Positions 6,401 to 13,143 of a DNA stretch of 13,143 bases are shown here, piece after piece. The number at the start of each line of letters is the position of its first letter. Position 1 is the first letter of the stretch. Both the position numbers and the translations under genes were made by a program. The notes beneath the pieces are model-generated. The model was given only the letters and a program-made list of their open reading frames with translations. It did no database searches and was not told the origin of the DNA. Source of the DNA: an uncultured Clostridia bacterium (GTDB lineage: Bacteria > Bacillota > Clostridia > Lachnospirales > CAMVHY01); contig CAMKTI010000042.1 of NCBI GenBank assembly GCA_946415665.1, positions 1 through 13,143 on the forward strand, written 5' to 3'.

Positions 6401-8986
6401 AAGTATGCTGCTGAACCAAAATTAGATAAAACGAATTACTTTTATACGCTATTGAGGTATAACGAGCAATGTATAAAATACATCGAACCAAAATTTATTT
6501 TTGATCATTTAAAAGATGAAGAAATGAAATATTATTATAAATTGATTAGAAATAACGCCATAAGCCAAGTTAACGATATGTACAAATATATAAGAAATAA
6601 AAAATATGATAATCTCGAACAACAAAAGAAAGATATATTTCTTCTGATCGAAGTTTTTCCCGATGCAATGTCAAGGTATATTGACGTAGAATTTCTTATT
6701 GACAACTGGGATACTTTTGACCCAAATTTTAAGAAAGAGTGTACTGACGGTGAGGCTTTAATTCATTTTTTTGATGGTCTTAAAAACATTAGTGATATAA
6801 AAAAGATGGAAGAATGGTATGTGTATTTATTGGAAATGTGTCCACCTGGTTATTATGCTTATCATGAGGTAATGGACCGTTTTGTTGATAACTATGACAA
6901 ATTTAGCGACGAAGGGTTAAAAACATGTATTGATTTATATAAACAAAGAGGAGATCAGGATTATAGTTGTTTATTAAAGAATTTGTTTAAAAGAGTCAAT
7001 GCGCTGGATTTAGAAAAGGGCGAACGTATCTATTGCCCACAGAAAGCTGAAAAAACTTTGTGGCTTATAAAAACTTTTGGAGCCACGATAGCTAGTAAGC
7101 ATGTTGACAAAGAGTTTTTGATAAAGAATTTGAATGATAAAGATATTGGTGATACCGTCAAGGAGTGTATAAAACTTTGTGTAGAAACAGGTAGTGCATT
7201 TAGTGATTGGCAATTTTGTCAATCGTTATATGACACCGCGACAAATGAATCTCTGTTTTATGGAATAAATCTTACAAACGAAGAAAAACAAGCACAGCGA
7301 AAGAAAATTATTTTGGATTTAATTAATATCGGCAAAGAAAAAATATTTGAGCATGTGGGTAATCAGTTCTTGCTGGAAAATTTAGACAACGAAATGATTA
7401 AAAGCATATTTGGTTACACAAGTGAAAAAAAAATAATTTCTGTGTTGAACAGCATAAATAATAAAAATTGCAGTAATGACGAAAAGAAAAAACTTTATAT
7501 CAAACTGATAGAACTAACAAAATCTAACCCCAGGATCAGGATGTTAGTAATATACGATTATATAGCAAGTAATAATGTTTTAAGTGAAGAAGACCGAAAA
7601 AATATTTATTTAGAACTCATCAAATGCAGACCCGATACAATATCATGTTGTTCGTGTTTCAATCCAAATCAAGATTTACTAAAGGCAGCAGTTCAATTGA
7701 TTTTGGAAAAAAATGTTTCTTTTTTATCTTTTTTAAACTATTCTCTAGAAGAGCATCTACACGGCGTCAATGCTTTATTTGATCATATCAATAAAAAACC
7801 GGATGGAGAAAAAAAACGAATCATTAATGCGATGTCTTGTCTCGATTCGCCTGTTCCTAGACATAGATTTCTTAGTGAAGATAGATATAACTTTAGAAAT
7901 TTGGCATTTATCAAATATAATTTGAATGATGACTTACCTTTTAGTTTGCCGTTAGGAATTGATTCTTTAGGTTTTAATTTATTTAAAATTCATAACAAAC
8001 TGAATTACAACCATAGTTTAGTAGATTTGGTTTTAGAAAATCGTCTTTCGATCCTTGAAACTATAGATTTTGATTTCCCGGAATATCACGAACTGTCGAC
8101 AATAATTAAATCATCTTATAAAAAATATTTATGGTTTATTGGCATTTTATCTTTCGTTTTATTTGCTATTTTTATAAGTTGTTTTTGGGTAGAAATTTCA
8201 GTTGTTTATTTTGTGCGTTATATACCTGTTATGTTGTTTCTTCTGTTGATGTTAGACTGGATAAACCTGTTTGAAAACAAAGGTGGTATTGTGTTTGGAA
8301 AAATCTTTTTGCCTTTGAGTTTAAAAGGATACGAAACAAAAATAAGACATGAAAAAGAAGCTCGCAATAATTTTTATTCGTACCTAAATAATAAATTCGA
8401 TTTTAAAAATTATGTTTATGTTTATGACGAAGTTACAAACGGTATTCAAAAAGAAAATATCAATGTCGGAAAAGATTTTTTTGATTGGTTGAAAACAAAT
8501 AAAAAGGACGAAAACTTTAATAAAGAAAAAAGTCGCGAGAAAAAAATAGATTTTGTAGTCGATTTTATTTTGCGTGCTCCAAACAACGAAATCATAAAAA
8601 AACTTGATGGTGTAATAGAAACTCTTGAAGATTTTTCAAACGATAATAAGGCAATAAGTTTGTTGGATAATTGGTTAAACAAAAATCAAAACTATAATGA
8701 TTGCAGAGATGTGCTTCAATCTGAATTTTTAGACATGATTAAATTTAAAAGTGGCGAATTAAAAATAAAATTAAAACGCAAAGATAATATAAAAACTTTG
8801 GCAGAGAAAATATATAATCAGATTATTGATCCACAAGATAAAAAATTAGATTTATCCGAAAAAAACAACATTTTAATTGAAGAAGAAATTGATACGAGCG
8901 AAAAAAATATTATTATCAACAATGATCAATTAGAAGAGAATAATTCGATTCCAATGTCGGAAGTTAAAAAAGGAAATCAAAAATAA
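3455..8986 (+). CDS. Orphan 1843-residue repeat protein with a C-terminal membrane anchor
   Basis: I do not recognise this protein. There is no signal peptide. Residues 57-120 and 140-197 resemble each other, each with a G-x-I-I/L-E-x-G-x-x-Y-x-x-T-x-x-x-F-E-x-L core. Residues 290-406 are three near-identical 39-residue tandem repeats (KYGFSEPDENQL / EMLKVP-KL), plus a decayed fourth. Residues 450-900 look helical. Residues 930-1410 carry about six to eight degenerate repeats with a leucine helix, often a Pro, then (Y/H)(I/V)DxxFLIxNLD, suggesting a helical solenoid. Two membrane segments lie at about 1558-1578 and 1583-1600. The last 240 residues are charged, ending in an acidic, Asn-rich tail. 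No catalytic motif was found. I chose the ATG at 3455 because GGGAG lies 11 nt upstream; the GTG at 3443 would overlap that site. It has its own promoter and terminator, so it is probably a single-gene unit. A scaffold, envelope or secreted host-interaction role is possible, but that is a guess. Confidence 0.93.
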   Translation: MEKLKSENEKSENDEIITLRFAKELKADIRSEDMIKENFRPRQKDISQDFTHEEINSINKIICLGNKITKGDEDKKNNSGDRYNDGAKIIFEPGREYEITKSDFEQLRKVFWLGDNFLKMNRKIEFEFADTRKVKMRSAAQLSIAVNNLLKKNSIKTNIVKDQGRIMILEKGKKYYFTVNEFELLNKGFYMDEVYPSLTSNCIHKNIFDMPLDILISFVSGYNDLDYPEYVFKERAKKNTETKRNGISYDLWSQLVDIKEKYKTLGKIIEEIEAIKKFQAVRTNDSINEINKIKEIIKKYGFSEPDENQLIEMLKVPDKLDEYFTNETINKMKEMINKYDFSEPDENQLVEMLKVPGKLDKYFTNETINKMKKIIKKYGFSEPDENQLDEMLKVPTKLGKYFANETVNKINRKIKQYGFKELQSENQLVKTFKLSLTNNPFSSEDIEIILIKIEDSLNKTILKKAIDVLIKNMLPGKLVDTKLLASVETFLFSDLGFDFDNLGKILNKYIKTENVQKVLETLKALKDDKLKIKLKIYEAIDQMMQTEISSVDLSENKEMQEVVKEVVNGKSCSLSHEYVIKILEQTQIPSICSNFVDTMFKETTNVDNKKSPKTQINNTGNSMNCIIEIIQKYKLDLDIEDKNPLRNIMRFFFDPDKIDKINPEAIIGKINEMLTEQIYTEMLEKRPMLILFLDPNFLHKKIVVDPNDNVFNYNVFKKTFLDINEHMRDDKVSLNGLEGSANSLEGSAVVWKFFLDSVSKDCDVPDIDNYLYGFILFAINNMNEFHSSKSALILILMLISKLGMNYLYGKIFPGDGGKDAEQKSPIKNLLGMLFKGGEPSYFAEEYLETLYRQDVKIIIDECEDSVDARDFYYAHYPFYWTAIAHILSNLKYKPECKNNFLYFFDLFDWKREKVNVGGYGYFWQDNCHAWLRLFDFVDPGFLYGNLDVIERYLTLCKKYSSFVNGPITVNVIKQICNYDNYLKYAAEPKLDKTNYFYTLLRYNEQCIKYIEPKFIFDHLKDEEMKYYYKLIRNNAISQVNDMYKYIRNKKYDNLEQQKKDIFLLIEVFPDAMSRYIDVEFLIDNWDTFDPNFKKECTDGEALIHFFDGLKNISDIKKMEEWYVYLLEMCPPGYYAYHEVMDRFVDNYDKFSDEGLKTCIDLYKQRGDQDYSCLLKNLFKRVNALDLEKGERIYCPQKAEKTLWLIKTFGATIASKHVDKEFLIKNLNDKDIGDTVKECIKLCVETGSAFSDWQFCQSLYDTATNESLFYGINLTNEEKQAQRKKIILDLINIGKEKIFEHVGNQFLLENLDNEMIKSIFGYTSEKKIISVLNSINNKNCSNDEKKKLYIKLIELTKSNPRIRMLVIYDYIASNNVLSEEDRKNIYLELIKCRPDTISCCSCFNPNQDLLKAAVQLILEKNVSFLSFLNYSLEEHLHGVNALFDHINKKPDGEKKRIINAMSCLDSPVPRHRFLSEDRYNFRNLAFIKYNLNDDLPFSLPLGIDSLGFNLFKIHNKLNYNHSLVDLVLENRLSILETIDFDFPEYHELSTIIKSSYKKYLWFIGILSFVLFAIFISCFWVEISVVYFVRYIPVMLFLLLMLDWINLFENKGGIVFGKIFLPLSLKGYETKIRHEKEARNNFYSYLNNKFDFKNYVYVYDEVTNGIQKENINVGKDFFDWLKTNKKDENFNKEKSREKKIDFVVDFILRAPNNEIIKKLDGVIETLEDFSNDNKAISLLDNWLNKNQNYNDCRDVLQSEFLDMIKFKSGELKIKLKRKDNIKTLAEKIYNQIIDPQDKKLDLSEKNNILIEEEIDTSEKNIIINNDQLEENNSIPMSEVKKGNQK
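4322..4740 (+). repeat. 117-bp tandem repeats, three full copies and one degenerate
   Basis: Copies lie at 4322-4438, 4439-4555 and 4556-4672, with a decayed copy from 4673. Long stretches are identical between copies at DNA level, including silent positions (for example TTTTTCGGAACCAGATGAAA). Each codes for 39 residues. This points to recent in-frame duplication and likely copy-number variation between strains. Confidence 0.9.
5661..5697 (+). repeat. 21-bp tandem duplication
   Basis: GCTTAGAAGGTTCTGC at 5661-5676 recurs exactly at 5682-5697, encoding LEGSA-NS-LEGSA (residues 738-748). It is a small in-frame duplication, probably in a linker. Confidence 0.8.
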
Positions 8987-9021
8987 AATTGAAATCTGGT
9001 TTTTGTAGTTTAAAATAAAAG

Positions 9022-9059
9022 AATCCGTTGAAGCGAATTTGTCTCAGCGGATTTTTTTT
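9022..9059 (+). terminator. Intrinsic terminator after the large gene
   Basis: AATCCGTTGA (9022-9031) pairs with TCAGCGGATT (9044-9053) as a 10-bp stem with one G-U pair, a 12-nt loop and a run of eight T (9052-9059). It lies 35 nt past the stop codon and separates this gene from the atpI operon. Confidence 0.92.
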
Positions 9060-9081
9060 ACGCGCGAAAAAATATTTTTAG

Positions 9082-9110
9082 TGCACATAAAAAATTAATT
9101 CGGATACAAT
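9082..9110 (+). promoter_or_regulatory. Candidate promoter of the atpI-atpB-MMPL operon
   Basis: TGCACA (9082-9087, 4 of 6 consensus bases), a 17-bp spacer and TACAAT (9105-9110, 5 of 6) lie directly behind the terminator. Transcription would start near 9117. A TATGAT at 9123-9128 is an alternative -10 but has no good -35. Confidence 0.45.
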
Positions 9111-9123
9111 TATTCTTTTTGGT

Positions 9124-9531
9124 ATGATTTTTTTAAAGGTAAAATTAAATTTAAATGCCGAGGTGATAAATATAAAAATATCTGATACGACAAAACAGAT
9201 GATTAAAAATATGATTCTAGTTTCTGTTGTTGCTTTATTATTTATTTGTTTTGTAAAAACTTTTTTGCCATATATTTTAGGACTTACACTTGGGACTGCT
9301 TTTGCCATAACAAAATTAATTTTAATGGAACGAGCAATAAATAAATCTTTGGACATGTCGCCAAAAACGGCTGAAAAATATATTTATGCGCAATATATGT
9401 TAAGATATCTTTTAACCGGTTTGCTTTTATTTTTTGTAATTAGGAGCAAAAATATAAGTTTGCTAGGTTTTTTGATTGGGCTTTTTTCTTTACAGATTTC
9501 TGCTTATATCACTGGGTTTAAAAAAAAATAA
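9124..9531 (+). CDS. atpI: ATP synthase protein I (AtpI-like)
   Basis: AtpI-type proteins are small four-helix membrane proteins that help assemble the c-ring of F1Fo ATP synthase and have been linked to Mg2+ handling. The 135-residue product has four hydrophobic segments (about 31-46, 48-68, 92-107 and 111-129), with a charged link MERAINKSLDMSP between pairs. It is encoded directly before atpB, the usual AtpI position. Sequence conservation in this family is low, so the call rests largely on topology and context. The start is uncertain. The ATG at 9124 has no ribosome binding site, whereas a strong GAGGTG (9160-9165) points to the in-frame ATA at 9172, which would give an N-terminus reading (M)KISDTTKQM. 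GTG at 9163 lies inside that site. The gap to atpB is 18 nt, so they are co-transcribed. Confidence 0.75.
   Translation: MIFLKVKLNLNAEVINIKISDTTKQMIKNMILVSVVALLFICFVKTFLPYILGLTLGTAFAITKLILMERAINKSLDMSPKTAEKYIYAQYMLRYLLTGLLLFFVIRSKNISLLGFLIGLFSLQISAYITGFKKK
9169..9187 (+). repeat. 19-bp sequence shared with 3309-3327
   Basis: AATATAAAAATATCTGATA occurs exactly at 3309-3327 and 9169-9187, on the same strand and in the same reading frame of the ORFs there (NIKISD). The second copy covers the putative atpI start. It may be chance in such A+T-rich DNA or a relic of a duplicated atpI 5' end. Confidence 0.4.
9172..9174 (+). promoter_or_regulatory. Possible ATA start codon of atpI behind a strong ribosome binding site
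   Basis: GAGGTG at 9160-9165 is followed after 6 nt by ATA in the atpI frame, where ATG would be expected. The N-terminus from here (KISDTTKQMIKNM) resembles the usual short cytoplasmic start of the family. AUA initiation is very inefficient, so this is tentative. Confidence 0.3.
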
Positions 9532-9549
9532 AATATGGGAGTGAAAAAA

Positions 9550-10230
9550 ATGGATTTTAACAATAAAGTTCATGCGATAATAAAAATTTTTGGGATTGAT
9601 ATTTGGATAACGGACACGATCATTAGTACGTGGATCATAATTTTATTTTTGGGCATTTTTGCTTTGATAGTAAATTTATCTATCAAGAAATTTAATATGG
9701 TACCAAAGGGATTACAAAATTTTGTTGAGTTAATAATCGAATCAATTGACAATATGACAAAAACAAATATGGGTGAAAAATATTTATGTTTCAGTCCGTG
9801 GTTTTTTAGTGTGTTTGCATTTTTATTGTGTTCGAATTTAAGTGGATTGTTTTGTTTGCGGGCTCCAACGGCAGATTTGGCAACGACTTTTATGTTTGCT
9901 TTGACAACATTTTTTTTAATTCATTTCATGGGAATAAAAACGGAATTTAAAAGTTATTTTAAGTCTTATGTCGAGCCTTATTTTATATTATTGCCGTTAA
10001 ATATAATAAGTGAAATCGCAACACCGGTTTCTTTAAGTTTTAGGCTTTTCGGAAATATTTTAGGCGGATATATAATTATGAGTATGGTTTATAATTTGTT
10101 TCCAACGATTTTAAAAATTGGATTGCCGGGCGTTTTGCATATTTATTTCGATGTTTTTAGTGGCGCACTTCAAGCTTTTATTTTTGTGATATTAAGCATG
10201 ACGTTTATAAAAGATAAAATTAATGACTAA
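9550..10230 (+). CDS. atpB: F1Fo ATP synthase subunit a
   Basis: Subunit a forms the two proton half-channels against the c-ring in the membrane-embedded Fo part. The 226-residue protein has five to six hydrophobic helices and the family's signatures. PTADLATTF is at 106-114. Glu155 is in ISEIATP. SLSFRLFGNILGG at 161-173 contains the essential arginine (R165) that separates the half-channels. SGALQAFIFVILSM at 204-217 is in the last helix. It therefore looks functional. I chose the ATG at 9550 because GGGAGTG (9537-9543) lies 6 nt upstream; an ATG at 9535 would overlap the ribosome binding site. In most Bacillota atpE, atpF and the F1 genes follow directly, but here an MMPL exporter begins 22 nt downstream, so the rest of the synthase must be encoded elsewhere. 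Confidence 0.96.
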   Translation: MDFNNKVHAIIKIFGIDIWITDTIISTWIIILFLGIFALIVNLSIKKFNMVPKGLQNFVELIIESIDNMTKTNMGEKYLCFSPWFFSVFAFLLCSNLSGLFCLRAPTADLATTFMFALTTFFLIHFMGIKTEFKSYFKSYVEPYFILLPLNIISEIATPVSLSFRLFGNILGGYIIMSMVYNLFPTILKIGLPGVLHIYFDVFSGALQAFIFVILSMTFIKDKIND

Positions 10231-10252
10231 ATAAATTCTGGAGTGAAAAAGC

Positions 10253-12706
10253 ATGCGTGAATCTAAAAATAATTTTTTTTATAGTGTGGCAGAGTTTATT
10301 GTTGATAAAAGGAATTTATTTTTCTTGATTTTTATTTGTACGTGCATATTTTCACTTTTTTCAATGAGATGGGTTGAAGTTGAAGAAGATATAACAAAAT
10401 ATCTTGACCAAAATACAGAAACACGACGTGGTGTAGAATTAATGGATAAAGAGTTTAAAACGTTTGCAACAGCGGATATGATGGTTGCAAATATTTCTTA
10501 TGATCGTGCACTAAAAATAAAAGATCAGTTCGAAAATATAAAAGGCGTTGATTCTGTCGATTTTGAAAATGATAAACAACATTTTAAAAATGCATCGGCT
10601 TTGTTTAATATAAATTTTAGTGAGGAAAAAGATAGTAAATTGGCTAAACAGGCTTTAAGTAAAATAAAAAATATGTTCAGGAATTATGATTTATATATTT
10701 CAACTGAGATTGGTTACTCAAAGGTCAAAGCGTTAGGAAATGACATGAATTTAATAATAATAATAGCTGCGGTTATAATTATTTTAGTTTTGTTATTTAC
10801 TTCGGGATCATACGGAGAAGTTCCTGTTTTATTAATAACTTTTATTGCAGCAGCAATTTTAAACAAAGGTACAAATTTTATGCTCGGAAAAATTTCTTAT
10901 ATATCAAATTCAGTGGCAGTTGTTTTACAGTTAGCATTGGCAATTGATTATGCAATTATTTTATGTCATAGATATACTGAAGAGCATAAAACAAATGAAA
11001 CTCGCGAGGCAGTTATAAATGCATTAAGCAAAGCAATAATAGAAATTTCGTCGAGTAGTTTGACAACAATTTCAGGTTTATTAGCTTTAACGATTATGCA
11101 TTTTAAAATCGGACAGGATTTAGCATTTGTTTTAATCAAAGCAATATTGTTGAGTTTATTAAGTGTTTTTACTTTGATGCCAGGTTTATTAATTTTATTT
11201 GGAAAGTTAATTGATAAGACAGTGCATAAAAATTTTGTGCCGGAAATAAATTTATTGGGAAAAATGGTTTTAAAAACAAAACGGATTGCTCCGTTTTTTT
11301 TTGTAATTTTAGTGTGTTTTGGTTTTTATTTTTCTAGTAAGTGTCCATATTGTTTTGGTGAAAATGATTTGTCGAGTTTTAATAGAGATGAGCGTCAAAT
11401 TGTAAGAGATAAAATTAATTCTGTTTTTGATAGAAAAAATTTGCTTGCGTTAATAGTTCCAGCAGAAAGTTATGAAAAGGAAAAAAGTTTGCTTAATAAA
11501 ATTGAAAATACTAAAGAAGTTCGAGAAACGATTGGTTTATCAAATGTTGAAGCAAAAGATGATTATATGTTGACAGATAAATTAAATCCAAGAGAATTTT
11601 CAGAGCTGTTTGATGTTGATTATGTTGAAGCAAAATTTTTGTATTCCATGTATGCGTTGGATAAAGAATATTACTCACAAATTATAAATAACTTAGGAAA
11701 TTATAAAATTGCTTTGATAGATATTTTAGAATTTTTGTATAAGCAGTTAGACGAAAAAAAAATTTCTTTGGATGATGAAAATATAGTAAGTGATATAAGT
11801 GATGCGCATGAAAAAATTCAAAGAGCTAAATTGCAGTTGCAAAGCAAAAAATATTCGCGGATGCTTGTTAAATTAAATTTACCTGAAGAAGGAGAACAAA
11901 CTTTTAATTTTTTGGATAGATTGCATGAGATAGTAAAAAAATATTATGAAAATAATTTTTATTCAGTTGGAAATTCGATGAGTGACTATGATCTTTCAAA
12001 ATCATTTCAAATGGACAATATTTTGATAAGTATTTTATCGGCTTTGTTTGTCATAATAGTTTTACTTTTTACTTTTAAATCAGTTGGCTTACCATTACTT
12101 TTGATTTTTGTAATTCAAGGTAGTATCTGGATTAATTTTTCTTTTCCATATTTAATGGGTTCACAATTATTTTTTTTAGGTTATTTAATAGTAAATGCGA
12201 TTCAAATGGGAGCAAATATTGATTACGCAATTGTTATTTCCAATAGGTATTCTGAATTGAAGAAGAAAATGCCGATTGATAAAGCAATTATCATGACTTT
12301 AAATCAATCTTTTCCGACGATTTTAACTTCCGGTACAATTCTTGCATCAGCTGGTTTATTAATCGGATGTATTTCTACAAATGGAACAATTTCTTCGCTT
12401 GGAATATGTTTAGGTCGCGGAACAATTATTTCTATGATATTAGTTATGTGTGCTTTACCACAAATTTTATTGCTTGGAGATTTATTAATCGAAAAAACAA
12501 AGTTTTATATTAAAACACCGGATATTATAAAAAATAATTCCGGAACAGTAATTTTAAATGGACACGCAAGAGGAAAAATTTCTGGCTTTATAGATGCAAA
12601 AATAAAAGGTTTAATTAAAGGCGATATAAACATTTTTGTTAGCTCGAAAGATATAAAAAAAGTTGACACAGAAAAAAATGATTTTGACGATTATAATCAG
12701 AATTAA
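10253..12706 (+). CDS. MMPL/RND-family membrane exporter with an unusual C-terminal tail
   Basis: The 817-residue protein shows the two-fold RND plan. TM1 is at about 21-39, an extracytoplasmic domain spans about 40-165, and a five-helix bundle spans about 166-320. TM7 is at about 344-361, a second outer domain spans about 362-585, and a second bundle spans about 589-745. Each half has the MMPL Asp-Tyr pair in the proton-relay helix, D232-Y233 (LALAIDYAIILCHRY) and D657-Y658 (ANIDYAIVISNRY). Family members use proton motive force to move lipids or other hydrophobic compounds outward; the substrate here cannot be read from sequence. Residues 765-797 are a cytoplasmic Gly-spaced tail (NGHARGKISGFIDAKIKG) resembling the short beta repeats of bactofilin-type polymers, followed by an acidic end. 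The start has GGAGTG (10240-10245) 7 nt upstream. It lies 22 nt after atpB and is probably co-transcribed. Confidence 0.9.
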   Translation: MRESKNNFFYSVAEFIVDKRNLFFLIFICTCIFSLFSMRWVEVEEDITKYLDQNTETRRGVELMDKEFKTFATADMMVANISYDRALKIKDQFENIKGVDSVDFENDKQHFKNASALFNINFSEEKDSKLAKQALSKIKNMFRNYDLYISTEIGYSKVKALGNDMNLIIIIAAVIIILVLLFTSGSYGEVPVLLITFIAAAILNKGTNFMLGKISYISNSVAVVLQLALAIDYAIILCHRYTEEHKTNETREAVINALSKAIIEISSSSLTTISGLLALTIMHFKIGQDLAFVLIKAILLSLLSVFTLMPGLLILFGKLIDKTVHKNFVPEINLLGKMVLKTKRIAPFFFVILVCFGFYFSSKCPYCFGENDLSSFNRDERQIVRDKINSVFDRKNLLALIVPAESYEKEKSLLNKIENTKEVRETIGLSNVEAKDDYMLTDKLNPREFSELFDVDYVEAKFLYSMYALDKEYYSQIINNLGNYKIALIDILEFLYKQLDEKKISLDDENIVSDISDAHEKIQRAKLQLQSKKYSRMLVKLNLPEEGEQTFNFLDRLHEIVKKYYENNFYSVGNSMSDYDLSKSFQMDNILISILSALFVIIVLLFTFKSVGLPLLLIFVIQGSIWINFSFPYLMGSQLFFLGYLIVNAIQMGANIDYAIVISNRYSELKKKMPIDKAIIMTLNQSFPTILTSGTILASAGLLIGCISTNGTISSLGICLGRGTIISMILVMCALPQILLLGDLLIEKTKFYIKTPDIIKNNSGTVILNGHARGKISGFIDAKIKGLIKGDINIFVSSKDIKKVDTEKNDFDDYNQN

Positions 12707-12745
12707 AATTATTAAAAAGCTGGATAAAATCAATTTTGCTTGAAC

Positions 12746-13048
12746 ATGTTTTTTTGTCTTGGAATCAAAATAAAAAAAAGCGATCATTCTGTTTTTTTTA
12801 TTTTCCTGAATGATAAGTCGGTTGACGATGTTAGCCTTGACGATTCATATTCAAGGGAGCTTAAGTTATATAAAGATATCTTAAACGAAAATGATTTGCA
12901 GAAACGTATTTCTTTCTCATTTCCAAATCATAACGACGGAAATAATATAATTAACGATGACAACGATAATGATGAAGATAAAGATAAAGATAAAGGAAAA
13001 GTAGAAGTTAAAAATTTAGATAATTTAGATAGCATTCACATAAAATAA
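12746..13048 (+). CDS. Small acidic hypothetical protein
   Basis: This is a 100-residue ORF from the ATG at 12746 (a TTG two codons earlier is also possible). Only a weak ribosome binding site (AAGCTGG about 20 nt upstream) is seen. The N-terminus MFFCLGIKIKKSDHSVFFIF is mixed hydrophobic/basic. Residues about 28-60 are charged, and the C-terminal third is strongly acidic low-complexity Asn/Asp (NDDNDNDEDKDKDK). No family is recognised. It follows the exporter by 39 nt on the same strand with no terminator between. The acidic tail echoes the exporter's acidic C-terminus, but no homology is claimed. It could be a real small protein or the remnant of a larger gene. Confidence 0.45.
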   Translation: MFFCLGIKIKKSDHSVFFIFLNDKSVDDVSLDDSYSRELKLYKDILNENDLQKRISFSFPNHNDGNNIINDDNDNDEDKDKDKGKVEVKNLDNLDSIHIK

Positions 13049-13084
13049 AAATATATTGACTAAAAAAAATGATAAGGTAGAAAG

Positions 13085-13143
13085 ATGAAACTTACAAAAA
13101 TACAACACAAAAAGCTAGATGGATTAACACCGATAGCAAGAAA
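13085..13143 (+). CDS. Start of an unidentified gene, cut by the window edge
   Basis: ATG at 13085 follows AAGG (13074-13077) at 7-nt spacing. Nineteen codons remain open to the end, reading MKLTKIQHKKLDGLTPIAR. The N-terminus is basic and not hydrophobic, so it is not an evident signal peptide. Too little is present to name a family. It lies 36 nt behind the small acidic protein on the same strand. Confidence 0.6.
   Translation, partial: MKLTKIQHKKLDGLTPIAR

Noticed and set aside
9155..9166. ATG CCG AGG TGA mini-ORF over the atpI ribosome binding site
   Set aside because: Three codons with no ribosome binding site of its own; most likely chance.
9535..9549. ATG five codons upstream of the chosen atpB start
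   Set aside because: It lies across the GGGAGTG site used for the ATG at 9550. The same GGAGTG-then-ATG layout is seen at the exporter gene.
12710..12745. AAGC...GCTT as a terminator after the exporter
   Set aside because: The stem is only about four pairs with no T-run.
13056..13084. TTGACT as a promoter for the last gene
   Set aside because: The -10 would abut the ATG at 13085, requiring a leaderless message despite a ribosome binding site being present.
1..13143. tRNA, rRNA, CRISPR array, insertion sequence or phage genes
   Set aside because: I looked on both strands and saw no cloverleaf, regularly spaced palindromic repeats, transposase motifs or terminal inverted repeats. The tandem repeats present are within coding frames.

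Overview
The window is strongly A+T-rich bacterial DNA that uses the standard code (no internal TGA is needed as Trp). Its Shine-Dalgarno sequences are strong (GGAGG, GGAGTG, GAGGTG), and it carries an atpI-atpB pair, an MMPL/RND exporter and a DeoD-type phosphorylase. This suits a low-GC Gram-positive (Bacillota, Clostridia-like). The large, repeat-rich, Lys/Glu-rich proteins hint at a host-associated or symbiotic lifestyle, but that is inference and I cannot name a genus.

Layout. (1) Bases 1-1874, minus strand: a large gene running off the left edge. It encodes a single membrane segment followed by a very long charged coiled coil with recent internal repeats. Its 5' end is odd: the strong ribosome binding site and ATG lie one reading frame away from the body of the gene. 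(2) 1875-2216: non-coding, with a likely terminator for deoD. (3) 2217-2924, minus strand: deoD, purine nucleoside phosphorylase, with a candidate extended -10 promoter and palindromic leader. (4) 2925-3454: divergent intergenic region with an unexplained small ORF and hairpin, then a good promoter overlapping an inverted repeat. (5) 3455-8986, plus strand: an orphan gene for an 1843-residue protein made of several repeat classes, with two membrane segments near the C-terminus, closed by a clear intrinsic terminator. (6) 9124-13143, plus strand: an apparent operon of atpI, atpB, an MMPL-family exporter, a small acidic protein and the first 19 codons of another gene.

How the genes may work together. 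AtpI and AtpB are the assembly factor and proton-channel subunit of F1Fo ATP synthase. The c subunit and the rest of the operon do not follow, because the exporter gene takes their place. DeoD is nucleoside salvage. The most unusual content is the two large repeat proteins on either side of deoD. Both appear membrane-anchored, I recognise neither, and both carry young tandem duplications. They are the best candidates here for a new cell-envelope or host-contact function, though no catalytic motif was seen in either.
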